Position numbers and translations under genes: made by a program
Shown: positions 8,774-17,341 of the stretch, one piece after another
Layout of the letters: every line of letters begins with the position of its first letter
How positions within the stretch are numbered: the first letter of the stretch is position 1
Assembly: GCF_020564935.1 (NCBI RefSeq)
Contig: NZ_JAJCXB010000008.1
Location: 62,001 to 126,000, forward strand
Source: Streptomyces pinistramenti
GTDB lineage: Bacteria; Actinomycetota; Actinomycetes; Streptomycetales; Streptomycetaceae
DNA length: 64,000 bases
Direction: 5' to 3'
The notes under the pieces: model-generated
The model's database searches: none
Told to the model about the DNA's origin: nothing
Seen by the model: only the letters and a program-made list of their open reading frames with translations

Positions 8774-9514
8774 TCAGCCGCCGGGCTTCTCCCAGACCGA
8801 TACGTGCTGCCGGCTCTCGCTCGTGAACGGCTCCCCCGACCACCCCTCCCACCGCTCGCGCAACCGCAGTCCGGCCAGCTGGGCCATCAGGTCGAGCTCC
8901 GCCGGCCATACGTACCGGAAGGGGATGGCACGGTACTCGGCACGCCCGTCGACGATGTCGAGGTAATGCGAACTCGTCGCCTGGGTGGCCACGTCGTAGG
9001 TGTCGAACGCCCAGCGCGTCGGGCCGACATGGAACGGCACGGCGTCCTGCCCCGGCGGAAGCCGCCGCAGATCGGGCACCACCACCTCGATGACGAAGCA
9101 GCCGCCCGGTTCCAGGTGCGCGGCGGCATTGCGGAAGCAGGCCACCTGCGCCGCCTGCGTCGTCAGATTCATGATCGTGTTGAAGACCAGATACGCGACG
9201 GAGAACGTCCCGTCCACCCGCGTCGTCGCGAAGTCGCCGGTGGTCACGCCGATCGCGTCGCCGCCCGGCTTGGCGCGCAGCCGGGCGACCATGGCCCGTG
9301 ACAGATCGATGCCGTGGACCGGGACGCCGCGGCGGGCCAGTGGCAGCGCGATGCGCCCCGTCCCGATGCCCAGTTCCAGGGCCCGGCCACCCGCCGCAAG
9401 CCCCGCCAGGACCCCGGCCGTCTCCTCGACGACAGCAGGATCGAACCTCTCCCCCGACGACTCGTCGTACGCCGCCGCAACAGACTCTCCGAAGTAGCCG
9501 TCCTCATTGCCCAT
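8774..9514 (-). CDS. class I SAM-dependent methyltransferase
   Basis: A 246-residue protein. ALELGIGTGRIALPLA is SAM motif I, VHGIDLSRAMVARL the second strand and loop, and AYLVFNTIMNLTTQAAQ and LEPGGCFVIEVVVPDL the later core strands. It belongs to the small-molecule type (Methyltransf_25-like) with a C-terminal DVATQATSSHYLDI extension typical of an uncharacterised Streptomyces subgroup. ATG 9514 is chosen because homology begins with GYFGESVAAAYDES. Substrate unknown. Confidence 0.86.
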   Translation of the reverse strand: MGNEDGYFGESVAAAYDESSGERFDPAVVEETAGVLAGLAAGGRALELGIGTGRIALPLARRGVPVHGIDLSRAMVARLRAKPGGDAIGVTTGDFATTRVDGTFSVAYLVFNTIMNLTTQAAQVACFRNAAAHLEPGGCFVIEVVVPDLRRLPPGQDAVPFHVGPTRWAFDTYDVATQATSSHYLDIVDGRAEYRAIPFRYVWPAELDLMAQLAGLRLRERWEGWSGEPFTSESRQHVSVWEKPGG

Positions 9515-9633
9515 CGCCAGACCGTACTGCGACGGACCCCGGCCACGCGCACCATTTTCCGGGCCCGTGCGACGGCGCTGCGATGGCTGCCCGTACTGCC
9601 GGAAGCACGCCTTCCGGACGGACCCGCGTCCCG

Positions 9634-10353
9634 CTACGCCTCGCCGCCACTCCCCGTGCGGCATTCCGGATGGCCCCAGCCGTCCGGGTTCTTGGCGATG
9701 GACTCGCCCGCCACGTACGCGCGCCCGCAGCGGCAGCGCCCGGGGAACTTGGCCTTCAGCGTCCGCGCCGGGCCCCCGGCGCTGCGCTTCCGGGGCGCCG
9801 ACGACTCCTTCGCCGCCGAGCCCTGGGCGCCGCGCCGGCCGCCGCCGGACCGCACGGCGTCCGGCGCGGCCGGCGGCTGCGCCGAGCCCAGCGCGCTACC
9901 GGCGGCCTCCTGGGTGATCGCGGCCTGGCTCGCCGCGCGGTCGGCGAAATCGTTGAGCCGGTCCCCGTCCACCTGGTGCGCCGGCACGTACCGGAACTCG
10001 ACGGAGCGGCCCGCGAGCAGCGCGTCGATACGGACGACCAGTTCCTGGTTGGCGACCGGCTTGCCCGCGGCCGTCTTCCAGCCCTTGCGCTTCCAGCCGG
10101 GCAGCCAGGTCGTGACCGCCTTCATCGCGTACTGCGAGTCCATCCGGATCTCCATCGGCACACCCGGGTCGACCGCTGTCAACAACTGCTCCAGAGCAGT
10201 GAGTTCCGCGACGTTGTTCGTCGCCGTCCCCAGCGGCCCGGCCTCCCAGCGACCGGGATTCCCCTCTTCATCAGCGACTACCCAGCCCCAGCCCGCCGGC
10301 CCAGGATTTCCCTTCGACGCCCCGTCACACGCGGCGCTCACACGTTCAGCCAT
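9634..10353 (-). CDS. rnhA: ribonuclease HI with C-terminal Cys-rich extension
   Basis: A 239-residue protein. Residues 1-145 form a type I RNase H fold that cuts the RNA strand of RNA-DNA hybrids. The acidic active site is visible: Asp10 in ACDGASKGN, Glu50 in NVAELTALE, Asp72 in MDSQYA and Asp138 in FADRAA. Residues 146-200 are a low-complexity Ala/Ser/Gly linker. The last 40 residues carry CRCG and WGHPEC, a possible zinc site absent from the E. coli enzyme. ATG 10353 is used; ATG 10365 would add MIGG. Confidence 0.88.
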   Translation of the reverse strand: MAERVSAACDGASKGNPGPAGWGWVVADEEGNPGRWEAGPLGTATNNVAELTALEQLLTAVDPGVPMEIRMDSQYAMKAVTTWLPGWKRKGWKTAAGKPVANQELVVRIDALLAGRSVEFRYVPAHQVDGDRLNDFADRAASQAAITQEAAGSALGSAQPPAAPDAVRSGGGRRGAQGSAAKESSAPRKRSAGGPARTLKAKFPGRCRCGRAYVAGESIAKNPDGWGHPECRTGSGGEA

Positions 10354-10576
10354 ACCGCCGATCATCCCAGGCGGGGGCGGGGGCGAGTGCCGTGGGGGCG
10401 ACGAGGGCGGCGCGGGGCTGTGGGCCGGGCAGCCCGCCGCCCCCGCCCCCGGCGACTCCGCAGGTGAGAGCGCCGTCGGCGAGCACAGGATCTCGTCTTG
10501 ACGAACTGGCCATGGCCGATCTTCACTGCCAGGGTCCTCCCTACGACGGGTGCCCTCTTCACCGAAGGTCGCGAAC

Positions 10577-11239
10577 ATGCCGGTTGAGACCACCGACGCC
10601 ACTGAAGTAGTCGAGCAGTTCCTGCTCGGCGACTCCTTTCCCTGCCTTGCCGGGCGTTCGGCCTGGCGGCAGGGCGGCATCATCCATCGCCATTACACGT
10701 GGTTCGGGGATGGCGAGGCGGCCCGGCAGATGGCGGCTGATCTACAGGCTTATGTGGCGTCGGTGGACTGGAGCGCCAAGCCCTTCACCAGCTTCGTGGC
10801 GACCTTCTCTGGGCCTCTTGAGGTGACGGAGATCGAATTCGAGCGGCTGCTGTGGCAGCAGTTGCAGGCCCTGCACGATCACGACAGCCGTACGCATGCC
10901 TGGGCCGACGGATACGACGCCGATCCGTCGTCGGGGGCGTTCGCGTACAGCGTCGCCGGGCATCCGTTCTTCGTGATCGGTCTGCACGAGACGCACCGCC
11001 GCATCGGCCGCCGCCCGCCCTTCCCGATGCTCGCGTTCAATTCCCACGCCCAGTTCGACCGGATCAAGGCCGCCGGGCTGTGGGAGCGGCTGCAGGAGAA
11101 GATACGCAAGCAGGACATCGAGCTGCAGGGCGACATCAACCCCAACCTCCTGGAGTACGAGCAGTTCTCCGAGGCCCGGCGCTACTCGGGCCGCCCCAAG
11201 CCGGCCGACTGGGCGTGCCCGTTCTCCGCACGTGTCTGA
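10577..11239 (+). CDS. YqcI/YcgG family protein (putative haem-dependent N-oxygenase)
   Basis: A 220-residue soluble protein with the conserved features of the YqcI/YcgG family: FPCLAGRSAWRQGGIIHRHY near the N-terminus, FERLLWQQLQALHDHD, HPFFVIGLHETHRR, LAFNSHAQFDRIK, and a closing SEARRYSGR with ADWACPFS. Members such as GntA and DcsA are haem-dependent enzymes that hydroxylate guanidine or amino nitrogens of arginine derivatives. The His and Cys of the family are present, so haem binding is plausible; the substrate here is unknown. It is convergent with the ammonia-lyase gene (30-base gap). The start could also be at 10550. Confidence 0.75.
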   Translation: MPVETTDATEVVEQFLLGDSFPCLAGRSAWRQGGIIHRHYTWFGDGEAARQMAADLQAYVASVDWSAKPFTSFVATFSGPLEVTEIEFERLLWQQLQALHDHDSRTHAWADGYDADPSSGAFAYSVAGHPFFVIGLHETHRRIGRRPPFPMLAFNSHAQFDRIKAAGLWERLQEKIRKQDIELQGDINPNLLEYEQFSEARRYSGRPKPADWACPFSARV

Positions 11240-11269
11240 GGAGGCCGCGCGGTGAACGTGGCGGCTCCG

Positions 11270-12442
11270 TCAGGCCGTTGACATGGGGGGAGCTGTGAGG
11301 TGCGGGTTGGCGGCGGTGCCTTCGGTGCTGAGCAGGACGACGGTGGCAGCGGGGCCGATGCCGAGTGCGGTGCGGCGTTCGGTGGCGCCGGGGCCGGTCA
11401 GGGCGGCCCGGGTGCCGGCCAGCGACGCGGCGCCGCAGGGTCCGCTGGAGACGCCATGGGCGGCCAGATCGCGGGCGGCATCGGCGCTGTCGGCATCGGT
11501 GACGGCGACGGCGGCGTCCAGGCCGTCGCGCAGGTACGGCCAGGCGAGGTGGGAGAGGGTGCCGCAGTTGAGTCCCGCCATGGTCGTCGTGCCGGTCTCC
11601 ACAGGGGTCGGCTCTCCCCGGACGAGGCTCTCCAGGGCGCAGGCGGCGGCGTCGGGTTCCACCGCCAGCAGCGCGGGAGGCGGGCCGCCCGGCCGGCTGC
11701 GGTAGTGGGTGACGCACGCCTGGGCCAGCGACCCGACGCCGACCGGTACGGCGACGAGGCCGGGGCCCTGATGTGCTCCCGCGTCGGTCAGTTGGGTGTC
11801 GATCTCGGCGAACAGGGTGGCGTAGCCCTCGACGATCCAGCCGGGAATCCGTGCGTAGCCGGGCCAGGAGGAGTCCTGGACGAGCACCGCGTCCGGCGCA
11901 CGGGCCGCGTCGGACGCCCTGCGTACCGCGTCGTCGTAGCTTCCCTCGACCTCGGTGACCTGCGCCCCTTCGGCGGTGATGGCGGCCACGGCGGCCGGAT
12001 GGACGCCCTGCGGCACGAAGACGTGAGTGGTGAGGCTGCCCAGGCTCCGGGCCATCCGGGCGACGGCGCGGCCGTGGTTGCCGTCGGTGGCCGTCACCAG
12101 GGTGAGCGGGGCGTGCGCACCGTGGGCGGCGACCCGTTCGGCGAGGACGCGGTGGATCGCCCATGAGGCGCCCAGCGCCTTGAACGCGGGCAGTCCCAGA
12201 CGGGACGACTCGTCCTTGACGAAGAGCCGGCCGACACCCAATTCCCTTGCGAGGGCGGGGATTTCGACGAGTGGGGTGGTGGCATAGCCGGGCAGTTGCG
12301 GGTGGAAGGTCTGCACCTCGGCGGGCGCGGGGGCGCAGCGCCAGGTGCGGGCGGCGGGGTGGGTGTACCAGGGCGGCGGGGAGGAAGATCGATTGTCGGG
12401 CACCCGCTCAGGGTGCCGTCCTGCCGTTCCCTGGTCCAGCAC
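11270..12442 (-). CDS. diaminopropionate ammonia-lyase (PLP-dependent)
   Basis: A 390-residue fold-type II PLP enzyme. Signature segments are TTPLVEIPALARELGVG, KDESSRLGLPAFKALGAS (FK is the Schiff-base lysine), VTATDGNHGRAVARMA, PVGVGSLAQACVTHY, MAGLNCGTLSHLAW and the phosphate-binding VVLLSTEGTA region. Family members convert 2,3-diaminopropionate to pyruvate and two ammonia. Length fits the family (about 400). The start is the GTG at 12442. It is monocistronic here, and no diaminopropionate biosynthesis genes (sbnA/sbnB type) are near, so a degradative role is most likely. Confidence 0.88.
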   Translation of the reverse strand: MLDQGTAGRHPERVPDNRSSSPPPWYTHPAARTWRCAPAPAEVQTFHPQLPGYATTPLVEIPALARELGVGRLFVKDESSRLGLPAFKALGASWAIHRVLAERVAAHGAHAPLTLVTATDGNHGRAVARMARSLGSLTTHVFVPQGVHPAAVAAITAEGAQVTEVEGSYDDAVRRASDAARAPDAVLVQDSSWPGYARIPGWIVEGYATLFAEIDTQLTDAGAHQGPGLVAVPVGVGSLAQACVTHYRSRPGGPPPALLAVEPDAAACALESLVRGEPTPVETGTTTMAGLNCGTLSHLAWPYLRDGLDAAVAVTDADSADAARDLAAHGVSSGPCGAASLAGTRAALTGPGATERRTALGIGPAATVVLLSTEGTAANPHLTAPPMSTA

Positions 12443-12561
12443 ATATTTGCGAATTCCATGCGTGGCCGGAAACGATCGCTGGGTGCGGGCGGGGGCGCTG
12501 CCGGATCCGCTGCGGTGCCACCGCCCGCTGCTGTGCCCTGAGTTGCCGGCGCCTCGGGCCG

Positions 12562-12906
12562 TCAGCCAGCGCCGGGAACAGTGTCCGCCAGCCGTGGTGG
12601 GGCCGCCTGGCGCCAGGAGTCGACGAGGATGTCGCGGAGTTCGTCCAGGTCCTCCAGGGCGGCGAGGCGTACCCGCACCCAGGAGGAGGCGGCCTCGTGC
12701 GGCGGTACCCAGAACTTCTCCGGCTCGGCCGCGATCAGCTCCTGCCGTTCCAGGACCGGGCAGCGCACGGCGAACGAGGTCTCGTCGTCGGGGACGGTGA
12801 CGAACATCTTCCCCGCGACCCGGAAGGTGGGCATGCCCCAGGCCACCTTCTCCACCGTTTCCGGCAGGGAGAGGGCAAGGCGGCGGACGTCATCGGAGTC
12901 GGTCAT
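12562..12906 (-). CDS. MmcQ/YjbR family protein
   Basis: A 114-residue single-domain protein of the MmcQ/YjbR (CyaY-like double-wing) family. The usual pattern is visible: VRRLALSLPETVEKVAWGMPTFRV, GKMFVTVPDDETSFAVRC and PHEAASSWVRVRLAALEDLDELRDILVD at modest variation. It is probably a nucleic-acid or ligand-binding protein; no enzymatic role is established. It lies 9 bases upstream of the end of the MocR gene on the same strand, so it may be co-transcribed with it. Confidence 0.82.
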   Translation of the reverse strand: MTDSDDVRRLALSLPETVEKVAWGMPTFRVAGKMFVTVPDDETSFAVRCPVLERQELIAAEPEKFWVPPHEAASSWVRVRLAALEDLDELRDILVDSWRQAAPPRLADTVPGAG

Positions 12907-12915
12907 GGCCCTACG

Positions 12916-14349
12916 TTAGGCAGGTCGGGAGGCGTTGCCTGCGGAAAACGGCGGGCTCGGCGCACGGGGGTTTCCGCGCGGCGGGGCGGCCCCTCGGCAG
13001 ACCTCGTCCAGGACGGCGGCCACCCGGTCGAGCACGGGCGGCGGCGGGGTGTAGGGCACACGCAGATGACGGACGAGGGCCGCGTCGGCGGCGAAGGACG
13101 GACCCGGGGCGAGGGCGAGGCCGTGGTGGCGGGCCCGTTCGATCACGGTGGCGGCACGGATGCCGTTCAGTTCCAGCCACAGGGCGAGTCCGCCGGGCGG
13201 GACCGTGAAGCTCCAGCGCGCATCGTCCGCCAGCAGGGCGCTCAGGTGGTCGCGCCGCGTCCGCAGCTCCGCCCGGCGGCTGCGGAGCAACGGCTCGGTG
13301 GAGCCCAGCAGTTCGACGGCGATCAGCTGCTGCACGGGCGCGGCCGAGAACGGCGCGCTCAGGGGGTGCCGGGCCAGGGCGGTGATCAGGGACGCGGGGC
13401 CGCGTATCCAGCCGACACGCAGGCCGCCCCAGAGGCCCTTGGCGGCCGAGCCGATCAGCACCGAGTGCCGGATGCGGGGCGCCGGGCGGGGCGCGTCGCG
13501 CAGGTCCAGCTCCCGCATGGTCTCGTCCACCACGACGGTGACCCGGTGCCGGGCCGCCAGCTCGGCGACGGCCCTGCGGGTGCGGCCTGCCATCAGGGCG
13601 CCGGTCGGGTTCTGGAAGTCGGGCACGAGGTAGGCCAGGCCGCCCTGTGCCGCCGCGAACGCCGCGTCGAGCTGGTCGGGATCCCAGCCGGCGGTGGTCA
13701 CCCGGCAGCCGGTCAGCCGGGCTCCCTGCGCGCGCAGGACGTCCAACGCGTCGAAGTAGGTGGGGACTTCGACGGCTGCGGCGCGCGGGCGGAGGTGGGC
13801 GCAGAGCAGTGCGAACGCGGCGCGCGTCCCGGAGGTGACCAGGATCTGTTCCGGGCGGGTGGCCAGGCCCTGGGCGGTGTGCCGTTCGGCCAGCAGGGCG
13901 CGGAGTTCGGGCAGGCCGGGACCTGGTTCGCCGTCCTCGGTCAACAGGTGTCCGGCGCGTTCGACGGCCCGCAGGCTGGCTTCCCGGTAGGCGGCGCGGG
14001 GTGCGGCGGGCACGGCGCGGCGCAGGTCGATGAGGCCGGTGTGCCCGGTGGCGGTGAGCGGGGCGAGCGGTTCGGCCGCCGCGTCCGGCAGCCGCAGGGT
14101 GCTCGCACTACCGTGCCGGGTGCGGACCCAGCCGCCGTCGCGCAGGCCGGCCAGCGCGGCGGTCACCGTGCCGCGGCTGACGCCGAGGGCCGCGGCGCAG
14201 CGGCGTTCCGCGGGCAGCTCGCTGCCGGTCCGCAGCCGACCGTCGATGACCGCCTCGCGGATCGCCTCGCCCAGCGCCGTGATCAACGGGGTGCCGGGCC
14301 TGCGCCACGCGCCGAGGACCCTGACCAGTTGTTCCTCGCTCACTCGCAC
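12916..14349 (-). CDS. MocR-type regulator (GntR winged helix fused to PLP aminotransferase domain)
   Basis: About 477 residues. Residues 15-80 form a GntR winged helix (GTPLITALGEAIREAVIDGRL, SELPAERRCAAALGVSRGTV). After a short linker, residues about 115-460 form an aminotransferase class I fold with VTSGTRAAFALL, PDFQNPTGALM and the PLP-lysine segment SAAKGLWGGLRVGW. MocR proteins usually sense PLP or an amino compound and control a neighbouring gene. It is divergent from a PLP decarboxylase, and the GTG start (14347-14349; GTG 14343 is also possible) touches an inverted-repeat operator. I infer control of both genes from this site. Confidence 0.87.
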   Translation of the reverse strand: MRVSEEQLVRVLGAWRRPGTPLITALGEAIREAVIDGRLRTGSELPAERRCAAALGVSRGTVTAALAGLRDGGWVRTRHGSASTLRLPDAAAEPLAPLTATGHTGLIDLRRAVPAAPRAAYREASLRAVERAGHLLTEDGEPGPGLPELRALLAERHTAQGLATRPEQILVTSGTRAAFALLCAHLRPRAAAVEVPTYFDALDVLRAQGARLTGCRVTTAGWDPDQLDAAFAAAQGGLAYLVPDFQNPTGALMAGRTRRAVAELAARHRVTVVVDETMRELDLRDAPRPAPRIRHSVLIGSAAKGLWGGLRVGWIRGPASLITALARHPLSAPFSAAPVQQLIAVELLGSTEPLLRSRRAELRTRRDHLSALLADDARWSFTVPPGGLALWLELNGIRAATVIERARHHGLALAPGPSFAADAALVRHLRVPYTPPPPVLDRVAAVLDEVCRGAAPPRGNPRAPSPPFSAGNASRPA

Positions 14350-14376
14350 TGGTCCAGTTTCCCATGATTGGACCAG
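14349..14376. promoter_or_regulatory. inverted-repeat operator between MocR regulator and decarboxylase
   Basis: CTGGTCCA at 14349-14356 and TGGACCAG at 14369-14376 form a perfect 8-bp inverted repeat with a 12-base spacer. It overlaps the regulator's start region and sits 60 bases upstream of the decarboxylase ATG. GGTCC/GGACC half sites are consistent with known MocR operators. It probably mediates autoregulation and control of the decarboxylase. Confidence 0.72.
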
Positions 14377-14436
14377 GCCACCCGGCCGTCCGGCTCCTAG
14401 CGTGGAGCGCATACCGACGAACGGAGCCGCACCACC

Positions 14437-15819
14437 ATGCACCCTCGCCTCGCCGCAGACCTCTCCCAGCTCCCCGGCCTCCTGGAAGTCACCCGACGGC
14501 ACGCCACCGCGTTCATCGACGGCCTGGAGGACCGGCCGGTCGTGCCGGCACCTTCGATCCCGCGGGCCGTGCCGCTGCCGGAGCACGGGGGCGGTCTGCG
14601 GGCCGCCCTGGCGGAGTTCGCCGAACGGTGGGAGCCGGGGCTTTCCGGGGGCGCGGGCCCGCGCTACCTCGGGTTCGTCACGGGCGGCGCCACACCAGCG
14701 GCGCTGGCCGGGGACTGGCTGACCGCGGCCGCGGACCAGAACTCCAACACCTCGCTGGACGGCACCGGCCAGCGGCTGGAACGCCAGACGGTCGGCTGGC
14801 TGCGCGAGCTGTTCGGGCTGTCCGACGCGCACCGGGGGACGTTCGTCAGCGGCGCGACGATGTCCAACACGGTGGGCCTGGCCATCGCCCGCGAGTGGCT
14901 CGGGGAGCGGCTCGGCGTCTCGCCGGCCGAGGACGGCGCGGCCGCGCTCGGAGCGGTACGGGTCCTGTCCGGCAGCCCGCATTCGAGCGTCGCCAAGGGG
15001 CTTTCGGTGCTCGGTCTCGGCCGGGCGGCGCTGGTGCAGGTGCCGGTGCTGCCGGGGCGGGAGGCGGTCGACCCGGCGGCGCTTGAGCGTGCTCTGCGGG
15101 AGAGCGAGGGGCCCTGTGTCGTCGTGGCCAACGCCGGTACGGTCAACACCGTCGACTTCGATGATCTGCGGGCCATCGCCGCGCTGCGCGAACGGTACGA
15201 CTTCTGGCTGCACGTGGACGCGGCCTTCGGTGCCTTCGCCGCCCTCTCCCCCGAGCACGCGCATCTGGTGGCGGGCCTGGACCTGGCGGACTCGGTCTGC
15301 GTCGATCTGCACAAGTGGCTGAACGTGCCCTATGACAGCGCCGTGCAGTTCACCCGGCGCCAGGACCTCCAGGCCCGGGTCTTCCGGAACGCGGCTGCCT
15401 ACCTCGGCCCGTCGGACGGCGACCCCGATCTGGTCCACCTGACCCCGGAGAACTCGCACCGGCTGCGGGCGCTCGCGGCGTGGTTCACCTTGCAGGCGTA
15501 CGGGCGGGACGGACATCGCGAGATCGTCGAGCGGTGCGTGGCGGGTGCCCGCGCGCTGGGCCGGGCCGTCGAATCGTCGTCCCGCCTGCGGCTGCTGGCG
15601 CCGGTCCGGCTCAACGTCGTCTGCTTCACGACGTCCGGCGAGCCGGACGCCGGGCGGCTGCGCGCGCTCGCCGCCGACCTGGCCGACGAGGTCTTCGTGA
15701 CGCCGACGCTCTACGCCGGTGTCCCGGCGCTCCGGGCTGCGTTCAGCAACTGGCGCACCGGCGAGCGCGACATCGCGCGGATCATCGCGGCGCTTGAGAG
15801 CGTGGCCGCCCGGTACTGA
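14437..15819 (+). CDS. PLP-dependent group II decarboxylase
   Basis: A 460-residue fold-type I enzyme of the aromatic-L-amino-acid/glutamate decarboxylase group. It has the cofactor Lys293 in DLHKWLNVPYD, HVDAAFGAFAAL for PLP-ring contact, GSPHSSVAKGLSVLGLG and ANAGTVNTVDFDDL. Substrate choice between aromatic amino acids, diaminobutyrate or others cannot be read from the sequence; the N-terminal YLGFVTGGATPAALAGDWL resembles the aromatic branch. ATG 14437 has ACGGAG upstream. It is divergent from a MocR regulator, which implies control by a PLP- or amine-linked signal. Confidence 0.86.
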   Translation: MHPRLAADLSQLPGLLEVTRRHATAFIDGLEDRPVVPAPSIPRAVPLPEHGGGLRAALAEFAERWEPGLSGGAGPRYLGFVTGGATPAALAGDWLTAAADQNSNTSLDGTGQRLERQTVGWLRELFGLSDAHRGTFVSGATMSNTVGLAIAREWLGERLGVSPAEDGAAALGAVRVLSGSPHSSVAKGLSVLGLGRAALVQVPVLPGREAVDPAALERALRESEGPCVVVANAGTVNTVDFDDLRAIAALRERYDFWLHVDAAFGAFAALSPEHAHLVAGLDLADSVCVDLHKWLNVPYDSAVQFTRRQDLQARVFRNAAAYLGPSDGDPDLVHLTPENSHRLRALAAWFTLQAYGRDGHREIVERCVAGARALGRAVESSSRLRLLAPVRLNVVCFTTSGEPDAGRLRALAADLADEVFVTPTLYAGVPALRAAFSNWRTGERDIARIIAALESVAARY

Positions 15820-15851
15820 GCGCTGTTCGCCGGGCCGGGCAGCACTCGTGG

Positions 15852-16532
15852 TCATGACGGATCGCCCTCCTCGGGTGCGCGGCCGGCTGCGGGCTTGCGT
15901 GCCAGGAGGTAGCCCTGCGGGGTGCGCTCCCTCGCGTCGGGTTCGCGCACCAGCCGGGCGCCGACGGTGAGCCCGGCCCGGCTCAGCAGTTCCGCCAGCC
16001 GGCCGGGCGTCCACCGGTAGACGTGCAGCGAGAGGTCGTGGCCGTACGCGTGTGTCAACTCGACGCGTTCCTCGCCGATTTTGAAGGCGAGGACGAGGTG
16101 TCCGCCGGGGGCGAGCACCCGGTGGAACTCGGCGAAGATCCCGGGCAGCAGTTCCCGCGGGGTGTGGATGATGGAGTACCAGGCGACGATGCCGCCGAGG
16201 GTGCCGTCGGCCAGGTCGAGGCCGGTGATGGATCCGACGTCGAAGCGCAGGCCGGGGTGGGCGCGGCGGGCCACGTCGATCATGCCGGGTGACAGGTCGA
16301 TACCGAAGACGTCGAGCCCGAGGTCGCGCAGGTGGCCCGTCAGCCGGCCGGGGCCGCAGCCCATGTCGGCCACCGGGCCGCCGCCGTCGGCCCGTACCTG
16401 CTCGGCGAAGGCGCCGAGCATCGCGCGGTCGAACGGCATGGCCGCCAACGCGTCGCCGAGCAGGGTGGCGTAGTCGGCGGCCACGGTGTCGTAGGAGATC
16501 CGGGTCGCGGTCACGTAGGCGGGTTCGGTCAT
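15852..16532 (-). CDS. class I SAM-dependent methyltransferase
   Basis: A 226-residue protein. VADMGCGPGRLTGHL is SAM motif I, VFGIDLSPGMIDVARR the acidic loop, GIVAWYSIIHTP motif IV and LAPGGHLVLAFKIG motif VI. It is of the Methyltransf_11/25 type acting on a small molecule not identifiable from sequence. The start is ATG 16532, where homology begins with TEPAYVTATRISYD; codons further upstream are weak. It is convergent with the decarboxylase gene. Confidence 0.87.
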   Translation of the reverse strand: MTEPAYVTATRISYDTVAADYATLLGDALAAMPFDRAMLGAFAEQVRADGGGPVADMGCGPGRLTGHLRDLGLDVFGIDLSPGMIDVARRAHPGLRFDVGSITGLDLADGTLGGIVAWYSIIHTPRELLPGIFAEFHRVLAPGGHLVLAFKIGEERVELTHAYGHDLSLHVYRWTPGRLAELLSRAGLTVGARLVREPDARERTPQGYLLARKPAAGRAPEEGDPS

Positions 16533-16722
16533 GTCACGGACCGTACCGGCAGGCACTGACAACGCCCGCCCACGAGCCTTGCTCCCGGGGGGAGTTCGGC
16601 CGTCGGGGCACGGTCTCGGGACGTACCGCCACAGAGATGCACGAAGCCCTTCGGTGACACCGGGTCGAACACCTGACGGAGGGGGGGCTCAGGTGATCCG
16701 TGGCCTCGCGGTGTGACTAGAC

Positions 16723-16739
16723 TTGCTGGATACAAGCAA
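16723..16739. promoter_or_regulatory. palindromic MarR-type operator upstream of the MarR/MFS operon
   Basis: TTGCT and AGCAA arms (16723-16727, 16735-16739) separated by GGATACA form a 17-bp imperfect palindrome, 50 bases before the MarR start, in the most AT-rich stretch of this intergenic region. This size and TTGC/GCAA character fit MarR-family operators, so autorepression with coupled control of the pump is likely. Confidence 0.6.
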
Positions 16740-16789
16740 TATTTTTGCGGTCGGCGGGGTTCGCCGACGGAATTTCACAAAGGAACACG

Positions 16790-17341
16790 ATGGGTAACGG
16801 GACCGTCTGTCCCGGCAGTCGCACAGGGGCGCAGATCACCGCCTCATCGGGGCTGGACGAGGCTGCCGCCGGGCTGGGAACGGAAATCGTGCGCTTCACG
16901 CGGCTGATCGCCGCATGGAAACAGCGCGCCAAGAACGACGCGACCGCCGCGGACCGGGTGCTGCTGGCCCGGCTGGTGGTCGGCGGTGACCGCCGGGCCA
17001 CCGATCTGGCCGCCGACGCGTTCCTGGACCTGTCGACCGTCAGCCGTCAGGTGCGGTCGCTGGTCGAGCGGGAGTTGGTCGCCCGGCGTCCGGACCCGGA
17101 GGACCGGCGCGGGTCGCTGCTGACCGCGACCGACGCCGGGCGCGCCGCGTTCGAGCACTACCGGCGTCAGCGGGACGCCGAACTGGCCGCACTTCTGGAG
17201 TGCTGGCCCGCGCAGGACCGGGCCGATCTGATCCGGCTGATGAGCCGGCTCAACGACGACCTGGTGGAACACCAACACGCACGGCTGTCCCCCGGGGGAG
17301 ACCAGGGCGCCGCCGTGAAGCAGGGAGACATACACGCATGA
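16790..17341 (+). CDS. MarR-family transcriptional regulator
   Basis: A 183-residue DNA-binding protein. The winged helix spans about 60-130: LLARLVVGGDRRATDLAADAF, DLSTVSRQVRSLVERELVAR (recognition helix) and RPDPEDRRGSLLTATDAG (wing). It is preceded by AAAGGA and starts at ATG 16790. Its stop overlaps the ATG of the efflux pump by four bases (ATGA), so the two proteins are translated from one message. By family habit it represses its own operon and is released by a ligand of the pump. A palindrome lies just upstream. Confidence 0.9.
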   Translation: MGNGTVCPGSRTGAQITASSGLDEAAAGLGTEIVRFTRLIAAWKQRAKNDATAADRVLLARLVVGGDRRATDLAADAFLDLSTVSRQVRSLVERELVARRPDPEDRRGSLLTATDAGRAAFEHYRRQRDAELAALLECWPAQDRADLIRLMSRLNDDLVEHQHARLSPGGDQGAAVKQGDIHA

